The notes under the pieces: generated by a model | What the model was told of the DNA's origin: nothing | Database searches by the model: none | What the model saw: the letters and a program-made list of their open reading frames with translations, nothing else | Shown here: positions 7,626 through 17,384 of the stretch, one piece after another | Numbering within the stretch: the first letter of the stretch is position 1 | How the letters are laid out: the number at the start of each line of letters is the position of its first letter | Program-made: the position numbers and the translations under genes | Source: Geomonas anaerohicana | Lineage (GTDB): Bacteria > Desulfobacterota > Desulfuromonadia > Geobacterales > Geobacteraceae | Assembly: GCF_016458305.1 (NCBI RefSeq) | Contig: NZ_JAEMHL010000016.1 | Span: forward strand, 1 to 64,000 | DNA: 64,000 nucleotides | Reading direction: 5' to 3'

Positions 7626-9734
7626 TCACGTCTCACCTTCCGCCGCCTTGAAGATGGCGGGGATGTCGAGGATGAGGGCCACCGAGCCGTCGCCCAGGAT
7701 GGTGGCGCCGGACATCCCCTCGACCTGCTGGTACATCCGCCCCAGGGATTTGATCACGGTCTGGTGCTCGCCGATGACCCAGTCCACCACGAGCCCGACC
7801 CGTTTCCCCTCCAGCTGGCAGATGACCACCTGCTGGATGGCGGGGGCGTTGCCCTGGATGCGGAACATCTTCCTGAGCGGCACGTACGGCACCAGCTGCT
7901 CGCGCACCATGAGCAGGTCGCGGCCGTGCCCCAGTGCGATCTCCTTCTCGGTAAGGAGGATGCACTCGTCCACCATGGCCAGCGGCATCACGAAGCGGTC
8001 CTTGCCGATCTGCACCAGGAGGCTCTCGATGATGGCCAGGGTGAGCGGGATCTTCAGCGTGATGCTGGTGCCCCGGTCCGGCTCGCTCTTCACGTCGATG
8101 CTGCCGCGCAGCCCCTCGATGGCCTGCTTGACCACGTCCATGCCGACGCCGCGCCCGGAGACGCTGGTGACCTTGGCCGCCGTCGAGAAGCCGGGGGCGA
8201 AGATGAGCTGCCAAATGTCGCGGTCGGGCAGGTCCGCGCCGGCCGGGATGATCTTGCGCTCGATGGCCTTGGCCCGGATGGCGTCGACGTTCAACCCGGC
8301 ACCGTCGTCGCGGATGGTGATCAGCACGCTGTCGCCGGAGTGCACCGCGGCGAGGTGCAGGCTGCCGCTTCGGGGTTTCCCCTTGGCCAGGCGTTCCTGC
8401 GGCGTCTCCACGCCGTGGTCGATGCTGTTGCGGATGATGTGCACCAGGGGATCGTTCAACTTCTCGATCACCGTCTTGTCCAGCTCGGTGTCGGCCCCCT
8501 CGGTGGTCAGCTCGATCTCCTTGCCCAGTTCCGCGGAGAGGTCGCGCACCAGCCGCTTGAATTTGGAGAAAGTGGCGCCGATGGGGAGCATCCTGATGTC
8601 GAGGGCGTTGTCGCGAAGATCGTTGGTGAGCCGCTCCACCTCTTCGGCCACCGAGACCAGCTCGCTGTGCCGCTTCAGCTCCTGGGCCACCAGGGAAAGG
8701 CGCGCCTGCACGGTGACCAGCTCGCCGACCAGGTTCACCAGGAGGTCCAGCTTGTCGGCGCTGACCCGGATGCTGGAGGCGGCCTCCTGGGTCTGGGTCT
8801 GCGCCTGCCGTTCCTGGCGCATCTCTTTGACGTGCTGCTGTTCCACCAGGGCCGAGGTGATGGTTGCGGCGTTGACCAGTCCCGCCTCCAGTGCCAGCTC
8901 GCCGAACTTCTTCTGTTTGCCCAGCAGTTCGTCCATCTGCTGCGGCGTCAGGTCGCCGCGCTCGATGAGGATCTCGCCCAGTTTCTTGTAGCCGCCACCA
9001 GTCTCGTTCATGGTGCCGTCGTCGACGACCGTGACAGTCAGTTCGCAGGAGTCGGTGACGAAGATGAAGACGTCATCGATGGAGTCCCTCCCCGCGCTGG
9101 TAGAGAGGACCACGTCCCAGTACAGGTAGCAGCGCTCCGGGTCGAGCGCGTCCAGGGGCTGCATGTCGCAGGTGTTGGCCACGATGCGGCATGGCCCCAG
9201 GTCCTGCAACTCGCGCAAGAGGCTCAGCGGATTGACGCCGTTGGCGAAGATGCCGCCTTCCGGCTTGAAACGGATCCGGTAGGTCACCATGGGCGCGGCC
9301 GGGTCGGCCTCCTCCCGCGCTACCGTGAGCTCCGGCGCCGGTGCTTCCCCCTCCGGTCCGGGGACCAGGGCGCGAAAGCCCCGGATCACCTCTTCGTTGC
9401 GCTGGGCATCCGCCGGCTGGCCGCTTTCGGTAGCCTCCAGCATGGCGAGGATGCGGTCCCGCGCCGCAAGGCTCAGATTGACCAGTTCCTTGCTCACCGC
9501 CAGTTCGCCGTTGCGCACCAGGTCGTACACCGTCTCCACGTTGTGCGTGAACGAGGCGATGTCGTCGAAGCCGAACATGGCTCCCGACCCCTTGATGGTG
9601 TGCATGGTCCGAAACACCCGGCCCACCACGCCGAGATCCTCCGGATTCTCCTCCATCTCCAGCAGCGCCTCTTCCAAATCCGCCAGGAGTTCCCTGGCCT
9701 CGTCCTTGAACGCCTGGGCAAAAGCGTCACTCAT
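7626..9734 (-). CDS. cheA: Chemotaxis histidine kinase CheA
   Basis: The 702-residue protein has an N-terminal Hpt (P1) domain with phosphoacceptor H45 in MHTIKGSG, a second region (about 165-255; RIRFKPEGGIFANGVNPL) resembling a P2-like domain, a P3 dimerisation helix pair, the CheA-type kinase core (LVHIIRNSIDHGVETPQER, DDGAGLNVD, SGRGVGMDVVKQAI, GTSITLKIPL) and a C-terminal CheW-like domain (FVMPLAMVDECI). It autophosphorylates in response to chemoreceptor input. It overlaps the STAS gene by 4 bases (ATGA), showing translational coupling. No CheY, CheB or separate CheW gene is adjacent, so its phosphate acceptor lies elsewhere. Confidence 0.93.
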   Translation of the reverse strand: MSDAFAQAFKDEARELLADLEEALLEMEENPEDLGVVGRVFRTMHTIKGSGAMFGFDDIASFTHNVETVYDLVRNGELAVSKELVNLSLAARDRILAMLEATESGQPADAQRNEEVIRGFRALVPGPEGEAPAPELTVAREEADPAAPMVTYRIRFKPEGGIFANGVNPLSLLRELQDLGPCRIVANTCDMQPLDALDPERCYLYWDVVLSTSAGRDSIDDVFIFVTDSCELTVTVVDDGTMNETGGGYKKLGEILIERGDLTPQQMDELLGKQKKFGELALEAGLVNAATITSALVEQQHVKEMRQERQAQTQTQEAASSIRVSADKLDLLVNLVGELVTVQARLSLVAQELKRHSELVSVAEEVERLTNDLRDNALDIRMLPIGATFSKFKRLVRDLSAELGKEIELTTEGADTELDKTVIEKLNDPLVHIIRNSIDHGVETPQERLAKGKPRSGSLHLAAVHSGDSVLITIRDDGAGLNVDAIRAKAIERKIIPAGADLPDRDIWQLIFAPGFSTAAKVTSVSGRGVGMDVVKQAIEGLRGSIDVKSEPDRGTSITLKIPLTLAIIESLLVQIGKDRFVMPLAMVDECILLTEKEIALGHGRDLLMVREQLVPYVPLRKMFRIQGNAPAIQQVVICQLEGKRVGLVVDWVIGEHQTVIKSLGRMYQQVEGMSGATILGDGSVALILDIPAIFKAAEGET

Positions 9735-10093
9735 AGCGTCACCATGTCCGTTTCGATGCGCCAGAAGCAGGTGCCGTCATCATCCTGCACGCATCCCTTG
9801 AGCCGCGGCATCCCTGCCACCTCCGCTATGGCCGCCAGGGCCTCGTTACGGCCGGTTACCGTGCAGGGTATCCCCCGGTCGACCGAGGTCCTGTGGCAAC
9901 TGCACAGAAGCTGCAGTCCGGTCACATCGATGCCGCTCAGCCCGGCCAGGGAGATTTCCACCGGCTTACCCGCCGCAAAGGCCTGCAAAAGGCGCTGCCT
10001 GAGTTCGCCGACATTGGCTATGGTCATCTCCCCGGAGAAGGTAACCAGGGTGCGCTCCTTCTTTTTGGATACCTTCACGTCTGCCGCTTCCAT
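9731..10093 (-). CDS. STAS-domain protein (anti-anti-sigma-like)
   Basis: The 120-residue protein is a single STAS domain: LVTFSGEMTIANVGELRQRL, then VEISLAGLSGIDVTGLQLL, in which the conserved serine/threonine of SpoIIAA-type proteins falls in GIDVTGLQ. It lies between the chemoreceptor and CheA and is co-translated with CheA. STAS proteins regulate partners by phosphorylation-dependent binding; here it could modulate the chemosensory complex, which is inference. GAGG lies upstream of the ATG. Confidence 0.82.
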   Translation of the reverse strand: MEAADVKVSKKKERTLVTFSGEMTIANVGELRQRLLQAFAAGKPVEISLAGLSGIDVTGLQLLCSCHRTSVDRGIPCTVTGRNEALAAIAEVAGMPRLKGCVQDDDGTCFWRIETDMVTL

Positions 10094-10109
10094 ACGTCCT
10101 CACCTTGAG

Positions 10110-10132
10110 GGGGCGGCCCGCTGGGCCGCCCC
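10110..10132 (-). other. Intercistronic hairpin between chemoreceptor and STAS genes
   Basis: GGGGCGGCCC / GGGCCGCCCC, perfect 10-bp stem with a 3-base loop, no T run. It more likely stabilises or attenuates the upstream chemoreceptor mRNA than fully terminates it. Confidence 0.5.
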
Positions 10133-10144
10133 GATCCTTCCTTC

Positions 10145-13100
10145 TTAGAACCTCTCGAAGTCGCTGTCGCCGTCCATGTCGGCCATGACCAGGTCGTGTC
10201 CCATGGCCTTCTTGGTCTGCGCGGCGGACCTCTGCTTCAGCTGCTTGACCTCGCTTTTCGACGCCGACTTGGTCAGTTGCTTGGGCGCCGCCTGGTGCCC
10301 CGACGCCGCCATGTCGACCCTGAAGAAGGAGATGGTCGACTGCAGCTGCTCCGACTGCGAGGAGAGTTCCTCGGCGGTGGAGGCCATCTCCTCGCTGGCC
10401 GAGGCGTTCTGCTGGATCACCTGGTCCAGCTGCTGGATCGCCTTGTTGATCTGCTGGGCGCCGGTATCCTGCTCCTTGCTGGAGGCGTTGATCTCCTGCA
10501 CCAGCTCGGCCGTTTTCTGAATGTCTGGGAGGATCGCGGAGAGCATCTCACCGGCGCGCTCGGCGACCTCGACGCTGGTGATCGACAGCTCCGAGATCTC
10601 GCCCGCGGCGACCTGGCTGCGCTCGGCGAGCTTTCTCACCTCGCTTGCCACCACCGCGAAGCCCTTGCCGTGCTCCCCGGCGCGGGCCGCCTCGATGGCA
10701 GCGTTCAGGGCCAACATGTTGGTCTGGCGCGCGATCTCCTCGATGATGGAGATCTTGCCGGCGATGTCCTTCATGGCCTGCACGGTCTCGGCCACCGCCT
10801 TGCCACCTTCCTTGGCGTCGTCGGCCGATTTCACCGCGATCTTCTCGGTCTGCTGCGCGTTGTCCGCGTTCTGCCTGATGTTGGCGCTCATCTCCTCCAT
10901 GGAGGAGGAGGCCTCTTCGGCTGCGGCCGCCTGCTGCGAGGCCCCTTCCGACATGGACTGGGCGTTGGCGGAGAGCTGGACGCTGCCGGAAGCGACGTTG
11001 TCCGCCGCCACCTTCACCTCGGTGACCACCTCGGTGATCTTGCCGACCATGGCCGAGAGCGCGTGGATCAGCTCGTCCTGGCTGCTTCTCTCCTTCAGGG
11101 AGACCATCAGGTTGCCGTTGGAGACCTCCTTGGCCGCGTCGGTGATCTTGTTGATCGCCTCGATCAGCACGTTCAGGTTGGTCTTGATCAGGTTGTACTG
11201 CCCCTTGTACTCGGTGACGATGGTCGGGGGCATGTCCCCCTTGGCGATGCGGTCCACGTAGTCCGCGGTCACCATGAGCGGGTTGACGATGTTGGTCACC
11301 GTGTCGTTCACGCCGGAGACCAGCTTGTTCCAGCCGCCCACGAACAGCGTGGCGTCGGCACGCTTGTCCAGCTCACCATCGGCCGCAGCCTTGATGATGA
11401 TGTCGGTTTGCTGCAGCAGCTCGTTCATCATCTTCACAACCGCGTTCAGGTTTTCCTTGATGATGTTGTACTGCCCCTTGTACTCGGTGACGATGGCGGG
11501 CGGGATGACCCCCTTGGCGACCTTGTCGACGTAATCCGCCGTCACCATGAGCGGGTTCACGATGTTGGTTACCGTGTCGTTCACGCCGGAGACCAGCTTG
11601 TTCCAGCCGCCCACGAACAGCGTGGCGTCGGCGCGCTGGTCCAGCTGCCCGTCGGCCGCCGCCTTGATGATGATGTCGGTCTGCTCCAAAAGCTCGTTCA
11701 TCATCTTCACGACCGCGTTCAGGTTGTCCTTGATGATGTTGTACTGCCCCTTGTACTCGGTCACGATGGCGGGCGGGATGATCCCCTTGGCGACCTGGTC
11801 GACGTAGTCCGCGGTCACCATGAGCGGGTTCACGATGTTGGTCACGATGTTGTTGACCCCGACCACCAGCTCTTTCCAGCCGCCGATGAAGAGCTCGGGG
11901 TTGGCGCGCTGGTCCAGCTGCCCGTCGGCCGCCGCCTTGACCACCTTGTCCGCCTCGATGAGCAGGTTGTTCATGATGTCGATGCAGTTGTTCAGGTTCA
12001 GCTTGATCTCGTTGAAGTCGCCGTTGTAGTTGTCGGTGATCCGCGGCGGGATGTCCCCCTTGGAGATGCGGTCCACGTACTCGGCCGCCACGTTCAGCGG
12101 CCCGATCACCGCGTCCAGCGTCTCGTTGACACCCTGAACGATCTTCCTGAAATCACCCTCGTGCCTGGTCGCGTCGGCGCGGGTAGCAAGCTTTCCGGCG
12201 ACCGCTGCCTGCACCAGCACGTCCGTGTCGGCAATGAGCGCCTTCAGGTTCGCGCGCACCTGCTCGATGGTGTCGTTGATGAAGGCCTTCTTGCCCGGGA
12301 ACCTCTCCAGCTCGGCCTCGAAATTGCCGCGGCCGAACTCGGCGATGCAGGCCATCGCCTTCTTCTTCACGGCGATGTGCCCGTTGACCATGTTGTTGAC
12401 ACCCGCGGCCATCTGGCGGTAGACCCCCTGGTAGTTCTCGGCCGCGATCTGTACGTCGATGTCGCCCAGGTCGTGCTGGGTGGACATGTTGCTCATGTCC
12501 GCGATCAGGGCGTCCAGGGTCTCCATGCAGACGTTGAGGTTGTTCTTGATCTCGTTGAAGTCGCCGTTGTAGTTGTCGGTGATCCTGGGCGGGATGTCCC
12601 CCTTGGAGATGCGGTCCACGTACTCGGCCGCCACGTTCAGCGGCCCGATCACCGCGTCCAGGGTGTCGTTGACCCCCGCGACGATCTTCCTGAAGTCCCC
12701 CTGGTGCCTGGTGGCGTCGGCGCGGGTGGCGAGCTTGCCGGCGACCGCCGCCTGCACCAGCATGTCCGCGTCGGAGACCAGGGCGTTCACCGCGTCGATA
12801 CAGACGTTGAGGTTGTTCTTGATCTCGTTGAAGTCGCCGTTGTAGCTGTCGGTGATCCTGGGCGGGACGTCCCCCTTGGAGATGCGGTCCACGTACTCGG
12901 CGGCCACGTTCAGCGGCCCGATCACCGCGTCCAGGGTGTCGTTCACGCCGGCCACCACCTTCTGGAAGTCCCCCTGGTGTTTGGAGGCGTCGGCGCGGGT
13001 GGCGAGCTTGCCGGCAATGGCGGCGTCGGCCAGCATGTTGGCGTCCGCAACCAGCGCCTTGATGGAATCGACCATCTTCTGCATGGCGGCCATGACGCTG

Positions 13101-13849
13101 TCTTCGTGCTTTCCTTTCAGGTCGATGGCCACGGTCATGTCGCCGGCGGCTACGCGGGTGGCGATCTCGCCCACCTCCTTGGGATCGGCGCCCAGTTGGC
13201 GCTGTACGATCCTGGTGATGAAGAGGCCGAGGCCGATGGCGAGCGCCACGCCCACCGCGATCAGGACCAGCATGATCTTCGTGGCGGTCACGGCCAGTTC
13301 GGCGTTGCCGTCGGCGGTGATCTTCGCCTGTTTCAGCTTGCTGTCCACCAGCTTGTCGATGGCGTCCTGCTCCATCCTGGAGTACTTGGCGCCGTCGCCG
13401 CTCATGAGGGCCGCGGCCTCGTTGTCGCGGTTGGCAAGCGCCAGGCGCACGATCTGGTCGATGATGGGGTCATAGCCGGCGCGGGCCTGCCTGAACTCCT
13501 GGAACATCTTGCGCCCCTCGTCGGTGAGGATGGTTTTCTCGAACTCGCCGGCAGCCTTGTCCAGTTCGCCGCGCAGGGTCTTGATCCGCTCCACCTTGGC
13601 CTGTTCCTCCTGCGTCGTTTTGGCGGTGAGCAGGTCCCTCAGGTTGACGCGGATGCGCTGGAAGGAGGTGGAAACGTCCTGCAGTTGCGCGATCGGGATG
13701 GTGATCCTCTCGTACAGCTTGCTGTCGGCCGCTTCGATGTTATGGATCTCCCGGATACCGAAGTACCCGATGGCGCCGGCGATGACGGCTATCGCGATGA
13801 AACCCGTCATCAGCTTCGTGCTCAGCTTCAAATCATAAAACCACCTCAT
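10145..13849 (-). CDS. Giant methyl-accepting chemotaxis protein with tandem HAMP array
   Basis: The 1234-residue receptor has TM1 (about 12-31), a periplasmic four-helix bundle, TM2 (about 192-212), a first HAMP, then a long cytoplasmic array of about six repeated units of about 91 residues. The repeated signatures are [50 protein letters not shown] and [14 protein letters not shown]. The signalling domain near residues 930-1180 contains the hairpin tip [20 protein letters not shown]. There is no obvious C-terminal CheR pentapeptide. Adjacent repeat units are nearly identical in DNA (273-base spacing at 11274-11807). AGGAGG precedes the ATG. The long array would hold the signalling tip far from the membrane. 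Confidence 0.9.
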   Translation of the reverse strand: MRWFYDLKLSTKLMTGFIAIAVIAGAIGYFGIREIHNIEAADSKLYERITIPIAQLQDVSTSFQRIRVNLRDLLTAKTTQEEQAKVERIKTLRGELDKAAGEFEKTILTDEGRKMFQEFRQARAGYDPIIDQIVRLALANRDNEAAALMSGDGAKYSRMEQDAIDKLVDSKLKQAKITADGNAELAVTATKIMLVLIAVGVALAIGLGLFITRIVQRQLGADPKEVGEIATRVAAGDMTVAIDLKGKHEDSVMAAMQKMVDSIKALVADANMLADAAIAGKLATRADASKHQGDFQKVVAGVNDTLDAVIGPLNVAAEYVDRISKGDVPPRITDSYNGDFNEIKNNLNVCIDAVNALVSDADMLVQAAVAGKLATRADATRHQGDFRKIVAGVNDTLDAVIGPLNVAAEYVDRISKGDIPPRITDNYNGDFNEIKNNLNVCMETLDALIADMSNMSTQHDLGDIDVQIAAENYQGVYRQMAAGVNNMVNGHIAVKKKAMACIAEFGRGNFEAELERFPGKKAFINDTIEQVRANLKALIADTDVLVQAAVAGKLATRADATRHEGDFRKIVQGVNETLDAVIGPLNVAAEYVDRISKGDIPPRITDNYNGDFNEIKLNLNNCIDIMNNLLIEADKVVKAAADGQLDQRANPELFIGGWKELVVGVNNIVTNIVNPLMVTADYVDQVAKGIIPPAIVTEYKGQYNIIKDNLNAVVKMMNELLEQTDIIIKAAADGQLDQRADATLFVGGWNKLVSGVNDTVTNIVNPLMVTADYVDKVAKGVIPPAIVTEYKGQYNIIKENLNAVVKMMNELLQQTDIIIKAAADGELDKRADATLFVGGWNKLVSGVNDTVTNIVNPLMVTADYVDRIAKGDMPPTIVTEYKGQYNLIKTNLNVLIEAINKITDAAKEVSNGNLMVSLKERSSQDELIHALSAMVGKITEVVTEVKVAADNVASGSVQLSANAQSMSEGASQQAAAAEEASSSMEEMSANIRQNADNAQQTEKIAVKSADDAKEGGKAVAETVQAMKDIAGKISIIEEIARQTNMLALNAAIEAARAGEHGKGFAVVASEVRKLAERSQVAAGEISELSITSVEVAERAGEMLSAILPDIQKTAELVQEINASSKEQDTGAQQINKAIQQLDQVIQQNASASEEMASTAEELSSQSEQLQSTISFFRVDMAASGHQAAPKQLTKSASKSEVKQLKQRSAAQTKKAMGHDLVMADMDGDSDFERF

Positions 13850-13913
13850 AGTTCCCTCCTTGTGCCTTGCGTTATCGAACAGTTATGCCCGGTTCTGGCC
13901 TGAACCTGCAGCC

Positions 13914-14510
13914 TCATATCATTTGCGCCGCCAGCACGAGCTCCAGGCTCTGCTGCAGCATCTCGTGCGCCCCCTGCACCACCGGCCGGTCATGGCCGGA
14001 ATATATGCCCCGGATCTTCAGCTCGCACAGCCTCTTAAGTGCCTCGACGTACTCCCGGCAGTAACTCCCTCCCGGCGCCAGCACCCGGACCTGGGTGTCG
14101 CCGGAGAAGAGCACCTGCAGCGAGGGTGCGTACAGGCATACCGAGTCGCCCGAGTGGCCGGGGGTGTGCAGCACCTCGAGGAAGTCGTCGCCGGCCTTGA
14201 TGAACTGCCGGTCGTGCAGCGTCTCGTCGACCAGGGGGCCGTTGCCGTAGGCGAAAACCCTGCAGCCGAAGGCATCCTTGAGGGCGGCAACGCCGGCCGT
14301 GTGATCGAAGTGGTTGTGGGTAAGCACCACCTGCTGCACCGGTTCCTTGCCGAACCCCGTCGACACTTCCCTGATCTCGGCCAGGATGAAATCGTCCACC
14401 CCCGGGTCGACCAGGGTGTTGACGTCCTCGATGCGGTTCCAGTCCCCCAGGATAAGGTAGGAGTTGCAGCTGTAGGTCGCCGGACTCTTCTTCAGGGGCA
14501 CGATCTTCAT
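13914..14510 (-). CDS. MBL-fold metallohydrolase in the chemosensory operon
   Basis: The 198-residue protein has the metallo-beta-lactamase signature THNHFDHTAG (HxHxDH), a downstream TPGHSGDSV histidine, SGDTQV aspartate and SGHDRPV histidine: a complete binuclear metal site of the glyoxalase II type. It begins 3 bases after the CheR-like stop and is followed by the chemoreceptor 64 bases later, so it is part of the operon. MBL-fold diiron proteins act as oxygen sensors for chemoreceptors in some bacteria; a similar role here is inference, since the motif is the hydrolase-type rather than the HxExD flavodiiron type. Confidence 0.85.
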   Translation of the reverse strand: MKIVPLKKSPATYSCNSYLILGDWNRIEDVNTLVDPGVDDFILAEIREVSTGFGKEPVQQVVLTHNHFDHTAGVAALKDAFGCRVFAYGNGPLVDETLHDRQFIKAGDDFLEVLHTPGHSGDSVCLYAPSLQVLFSGDTQVRVLAPGGSYCREYVEALKRLCELKIRGIYSGHDRPVVQGAHEMLQQSLELVLAAQMI

Positions 14511-14513
14511 CAG

Positions 14514-15122
14514 CTATGCTCCGATCTTCTTGAACAGCTGGGCGTCCGGAACCACCTGCTCGAACAGGTGCGCGACTTCAGGCGGCAGTTTCTGGGTGTT
14601 CTCGGTGGCGAGGTAGCCCCCCGGCGCCAGGGTCTGGTGGAACATCTTGAAGACCTCCACCCGCTCGCGGTACTGGAAATGGAGCAGCACGTTCTTGCAC
14701 ACCACCAGGCAGTAGTCGCCGCCGGGAGCTTTCAGTGAGAGGAGGTCGTGGTACTGGAAGTTGACCCGGTCGCGCAGTTGCTGCACCACCCGGTGGTAGC
14801 CGGGTTTGTCAGCCGGTTCGAAATATTTCTGGAATAGATCCGCTGGTGTGCGCTGCAGTTCTTCGTAGGGATAGGTGGCCGCCTTGACCACGTCGCCGAA
14901 GTTGTTGGCGCTGTCGTAGTCGGTGGCGTCGATGCGAAGGTTCTTGAAGCCGAAGGAGTTCATCTTCTGCGCGAAGATCATGGCGATCGTGTAGGTTTCC
15001 TGCCCCAGCGCGCAGCCGGCGTCCCATATCTTGATGCGGCTTCGGCCCATCGCGTAGCCGATCATGTGATCGGCCGCGTACTCCAGTGTGGGCTGGTCGC
15101 GCATAAAGAACGTGAAGGCCAT
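14514..15122 (-). CDS. CheR-type methyltransferase (catalytic domain)
   Basis: The 202-residue protein matches the CheR catalytic domain: motif I IWDAGCALGQETYTIAMI, the RIDATDYD acidic loop, VCKNVLLHF and the LAPGGYLATENTQKL C-terminal strand. The N-terminal all-alpha receptor-docking domain of classical CheR is missing or reduced, so it may act on the receptor encoded two genes downstream by a different contact. It is the first gene of the operon, with AGGAG 8 bases before the ATG. Confidence 0.85.
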   Translation of the reverse strand: MAFTFFMRDQPTLEYAADHMIGYAMGRSRIKIWDAGCALGQETYTIAMIFAQKMNSFGFKNLRIDATDYDSANNFGDVVKAATYPYEELQRTPADLFQKYFEPADKPGYHRVVQQLRDRVNFQYHDLLSLKAPGGDYCLVVCKNVLLHFQYRERVEVFKMFHQTLAPGGYLATENTQKLPPEVAHLFEQVVPDAQLFKKIGA

Positions 15123-15383
15123 AGAAGACTCCTGACAAAGAAATAGAGGTTTGCGAATCGATCAGTACTAAACCTCCTATTGGTGACTTTTATCGGAGCC
15201 TCCTTTCATTCCTTGAATGTATCGTTTACATTTTGCGAATTATTTTGCCCCAATGAGACAGAAAGGCCCACCGTTGTGACAGTGCAGCCGCACCGTCTGG
15301 TCCAGTCAGGACGTCGCGATATCCCACCTCCGCCTTGCTTCTGCATCCCCTCTCCCTCCGGGAGAGCGAGTAGCGGACGATCT

Positions 15384-15496
15384 GGTTCCCAAGCTCCAGC
15401 TTGGGAACCCCATATGGCGCAAAGCTCCAGCTTTGCATCGGAGGGAAGTTGGAACTTCGGAGAGGCTTTGCGTTCCCAAGGCGGACCTTGGAAACG
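15384..15496. repeat. Array of four short perfect hairpins
   Basis: Four successive palindromes with 2-4 base loops: GGTTCCCAAGCT-CC-mirror (15384-15409), GCAAAGCT-CC-AGCTTTGC (15419-15436), GAAGTT-GG-AACTTC (15445-15458) and CGTTCCCAAGG-cgga-mirror with one mismatch (15471-15496). The outer two share the TTCCCAAG arm. This looks like a REP-type intergenic element. Confidence 0.7.
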
Positions 15497-15617
15497 AGAT
15501 CAACGAGATCAAGGGGAATACCGACACGGATGGCTAACACAGCCTTTCGCAAAGGGGGGAACATGATGCCGTCGTTTTCGTCAAAGGATGGGCCGCACGT
15601 TGGCTCCAGGTAACAAA

Positions 15618-15649
15618 AAAGCCCCGTCTCCTTGCGGAGGCGGGGCTTT
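15618..15649 (-). terminator. Intrinsic terminator of the octaheme cytochrome gene
   Basis: AAAGCCCCGTCTCC / GGAGGCGGGGCTTT with a TTGC loop, followed on the minus strand by TTTTTTG. It lies 27 bases past the stop at 15676. Confidence 0.85.
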
Positions 15650-15675
15650 GCTTTTTGCTGCGGCTGCGGGAACCG

Positions 15676-17289
15676 TTACTTCTTGGGCTCGTCCTTCTTG
15701 GCTGCCGCCATGGCGTCGGTGAGGATCTTGACGCCCGCCTTGGAGGCGGCGATGGAACCGGTCAGGGACTCGCGGGCGAGGTCCGGGTTGTGGAAGCCGT
15801 CCGAGTTCTCGGCGGTCCAGTATTCCCAGAGCACGTGCGCCTCTTCATGCTTCGCGCGCGCCTCGTCCAGGACGGTCGGTGCGACCCCCATGCGCTGTGC
15901 CGCCGCGTAGGTGTCGATCAGCTGACCCAGCCAGTACTCGGACTTGCGCATCTTGCCCTTGATGTAGTTCTGCACCGCGTCGATCTCGTAGCTCTTCTTG
16001 GCCACGCTGTCTTTCGGGTGGCAGCCAAGGCAGGCCTCCTTGACGTGGTTCTTGGGACGGATTACGCCGTGGGAGGAGAACTTCTTGCCGTTTTTGTCCT
16101 TCTTCTGGGGCATGTGGCACTGGTGACACTGCACGCCCGCCTTGTCGTGGACGCTGCCGGCGTAGGTTTCCGCCTCGGGGTGCTGGAACTTGATCAGGCG
16201 CGCGCCGGTCACGGCATGTTTGAAGTCGAAGAAGTTGAGGTCCTGGTAGTGCTTTAAAAGCTGCAGCGAGTTTTTGAGCGGGAAGTGGTTGGTGCGCAGG
16301 TCGTCGTACTTCACCGGCTTCGCGTCGCTCCACTGGGTGCCCGCGTTGCAGTTGTACTCGACGTGGCACTGGGCGCACATCATCCTGGAGTCGGTCTTCT
16401 GCATGATGCCGATCTTCCTGAAGCCGCGGAAGTCGATCACCTTGAGGTCGGTGGCGCCGTTCTTGGCGAAAATGTTCCCCTTGGGATCCTTCTCGATGGC
16501 CTGGATCAGCGCGTCGCGCACCACGCGCGGCTGGGTGCCGTGCGGGTCATGACAGTGCACGCACCCCAGCGGGTTGTTGGTGTCCTTGGCCACGTCGACG
16601 ATGTTGGAGGTGCGGTCCCACTTCGCCTTGGGATCCTTGTCACCCATGAACTTCCATTTGAGCAGGTGGTCGGAGGTCTTGCACTGGATACAGGTCGGGT
16701 TGCCGGCCATAGCGGTTTCAGGGAGCTTCTTGCCGGTGTCGGTCAGGACGTCCCAGGTCTTGCCGGTGGAGGTGACGCCCTGCCACCCTTTTTTGAACTG
16801 GAAGCGGCCGCCCTGGAAGCGGTCGACCGCGAACTGGTCGATGACCATGAAGGCATGGCCGCGCGGTTCATCGTGCTCGAAGGTGAAGCCGTGGCCGGCC
16901 AGGAGCTTGTCCTGCATCGGCGAGCGCCCGGTGGGGGACCCTTTCTCCTTCCGGGCCGGAGCCTCGTAGTTCACCTCGAAGAAGCTGTCGTATTGCGCCT
17001 TGTGACACTTGCCGCACAGCGCCTGGTCGATGAGGGTGACCGGCTTGTTCTTTTCCGGGTCGCTCATGTGGGCGTCCAGCTTGTCGTGGCACACCTTGCA
17101 GGAGAGCTTGGCATGCTTGGAGCCTTCCTTGAGCGCCTTCACCTCATCGTGACAGTCGTAGCACTTGGCCCTGCCGTCGTTGGCGAGCTGCACCGGCTTA
17201 GTCTTCGCCGCGGTGGTAAGGGCGGGGATCGACAAGAGCGCGATCGCCCCGGCGATTGCCGCAGTTACAGCCACATTCTTCTTGAGCAT
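15676..17289 (-). CDS. Octaheme cytochrome c nitrite reductase (ONR type)
   Basis: The 537-residue protein has a signal peptide (residues 1-28) and eight haem sites in order: CYDCH, CKVCH, CGKCH, CIQCK, CVHCH, CAQCH, CHQCH, CLGCH. The fourth, CxxCK, gives the lysine-ligated catalytic haem shared with pentahaem NrfA, and the CAQCHVEY and CHQCHMP blocks match NrfA. Five NrfA-like haems plus three N-terminal ones is the arrangement of the octahaem nitrite reductases (Thioalkalivibrio type), which reduce nitrite and hydroxylamine to ammonia in the periplasm. No NrfH gene is adjacent, so the electron donor is elsewhere. AGAGGAGG precedes the ATG, and a palindromic operator lies about 100 bases upstream. 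Confidence 0.9.
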   Translation of the reverse strand: MLKKNVAVTAAIAGAIALLSIPALTTAAKTKPVQLANDGRAKCYDCHDEVKALKEGSKHAKLSCKVCHDKLDAHMSDPEKNKPVTLIDQALCGKCHKAQYDSFFEVNYEAPARKEKGSPTGRSPMQDKLLAGHGFTFEHDEPRGHAFMVIDQFAVDRFQGGRFQFKKGWQGVTSTGKTWDVLTDTGKKLPETAMAGNPTCIQCKTSDHLLKWKFMGDKDPKAKWDRTSNIVDVAKDTNNPLGCVHCHDPHGTQPRVVRDALIQAIEKDPKGNIFAKNGATDLKVIDFRGFRKIGIMQKTDSRMMCAQCHVEYNCNAGTQWSDAKPVKYDDLRTNHFPLKNSLQLLKHYQDLNFFDFKHAVTGARLIKFQHPEAETYAGSVHDKAGVQCHQCHMPQKKDKNGKKFSSHGVIRPKNHVKEACLGCHPKDSVAKKSYEIDAVQNYIKGKMRKSEYWLGQLIDTYAAAQRMGVAPTVLDEARAKHEEAHVLWEYWTAENSDGFHNPDLARESLTGSIAASKAGVKILTDAMAAAKKDEPKK

Positions 17290-17384
17290 CGTTTTCCTCC
17301 TCTGTGATGGTAGAGATTCCGGCCGACAGCGCCGATTGCAGCCTCGAAATGGGTGTCATTCATGCACGAAACGGTCAGGAAAAG

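Larger units (their letters stand above)
15123..15675. other. Gene-free stretch between cheR-like gene and octaheme cytochrome
   Basis: No credible gene. The first about 100 bases hold the leader of the chemosensory operon, including two additional AGGAGG sequences on the minus strand. The rest holds a four-hairpin repeat array (15384-15496), a partial copy of the CCCCCC/GGGGGG hairpin repeat (about 15540-15562) and the cytochrome terminator. Confidence 0.6.

Noticed and set aside
13914-14510. Assignment of the MBL protein as a flavodiiron-type oxygen sensor (ODP)
   Set aside because: The motif is HxHxDH, the hydrolase form, not HxExD; the sensor role is therefore only suggested by context.
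15384-15496. CRISPR-like array
   Set aside because: Units differ in sequence and length and lack regular spacers; they are hairpins.
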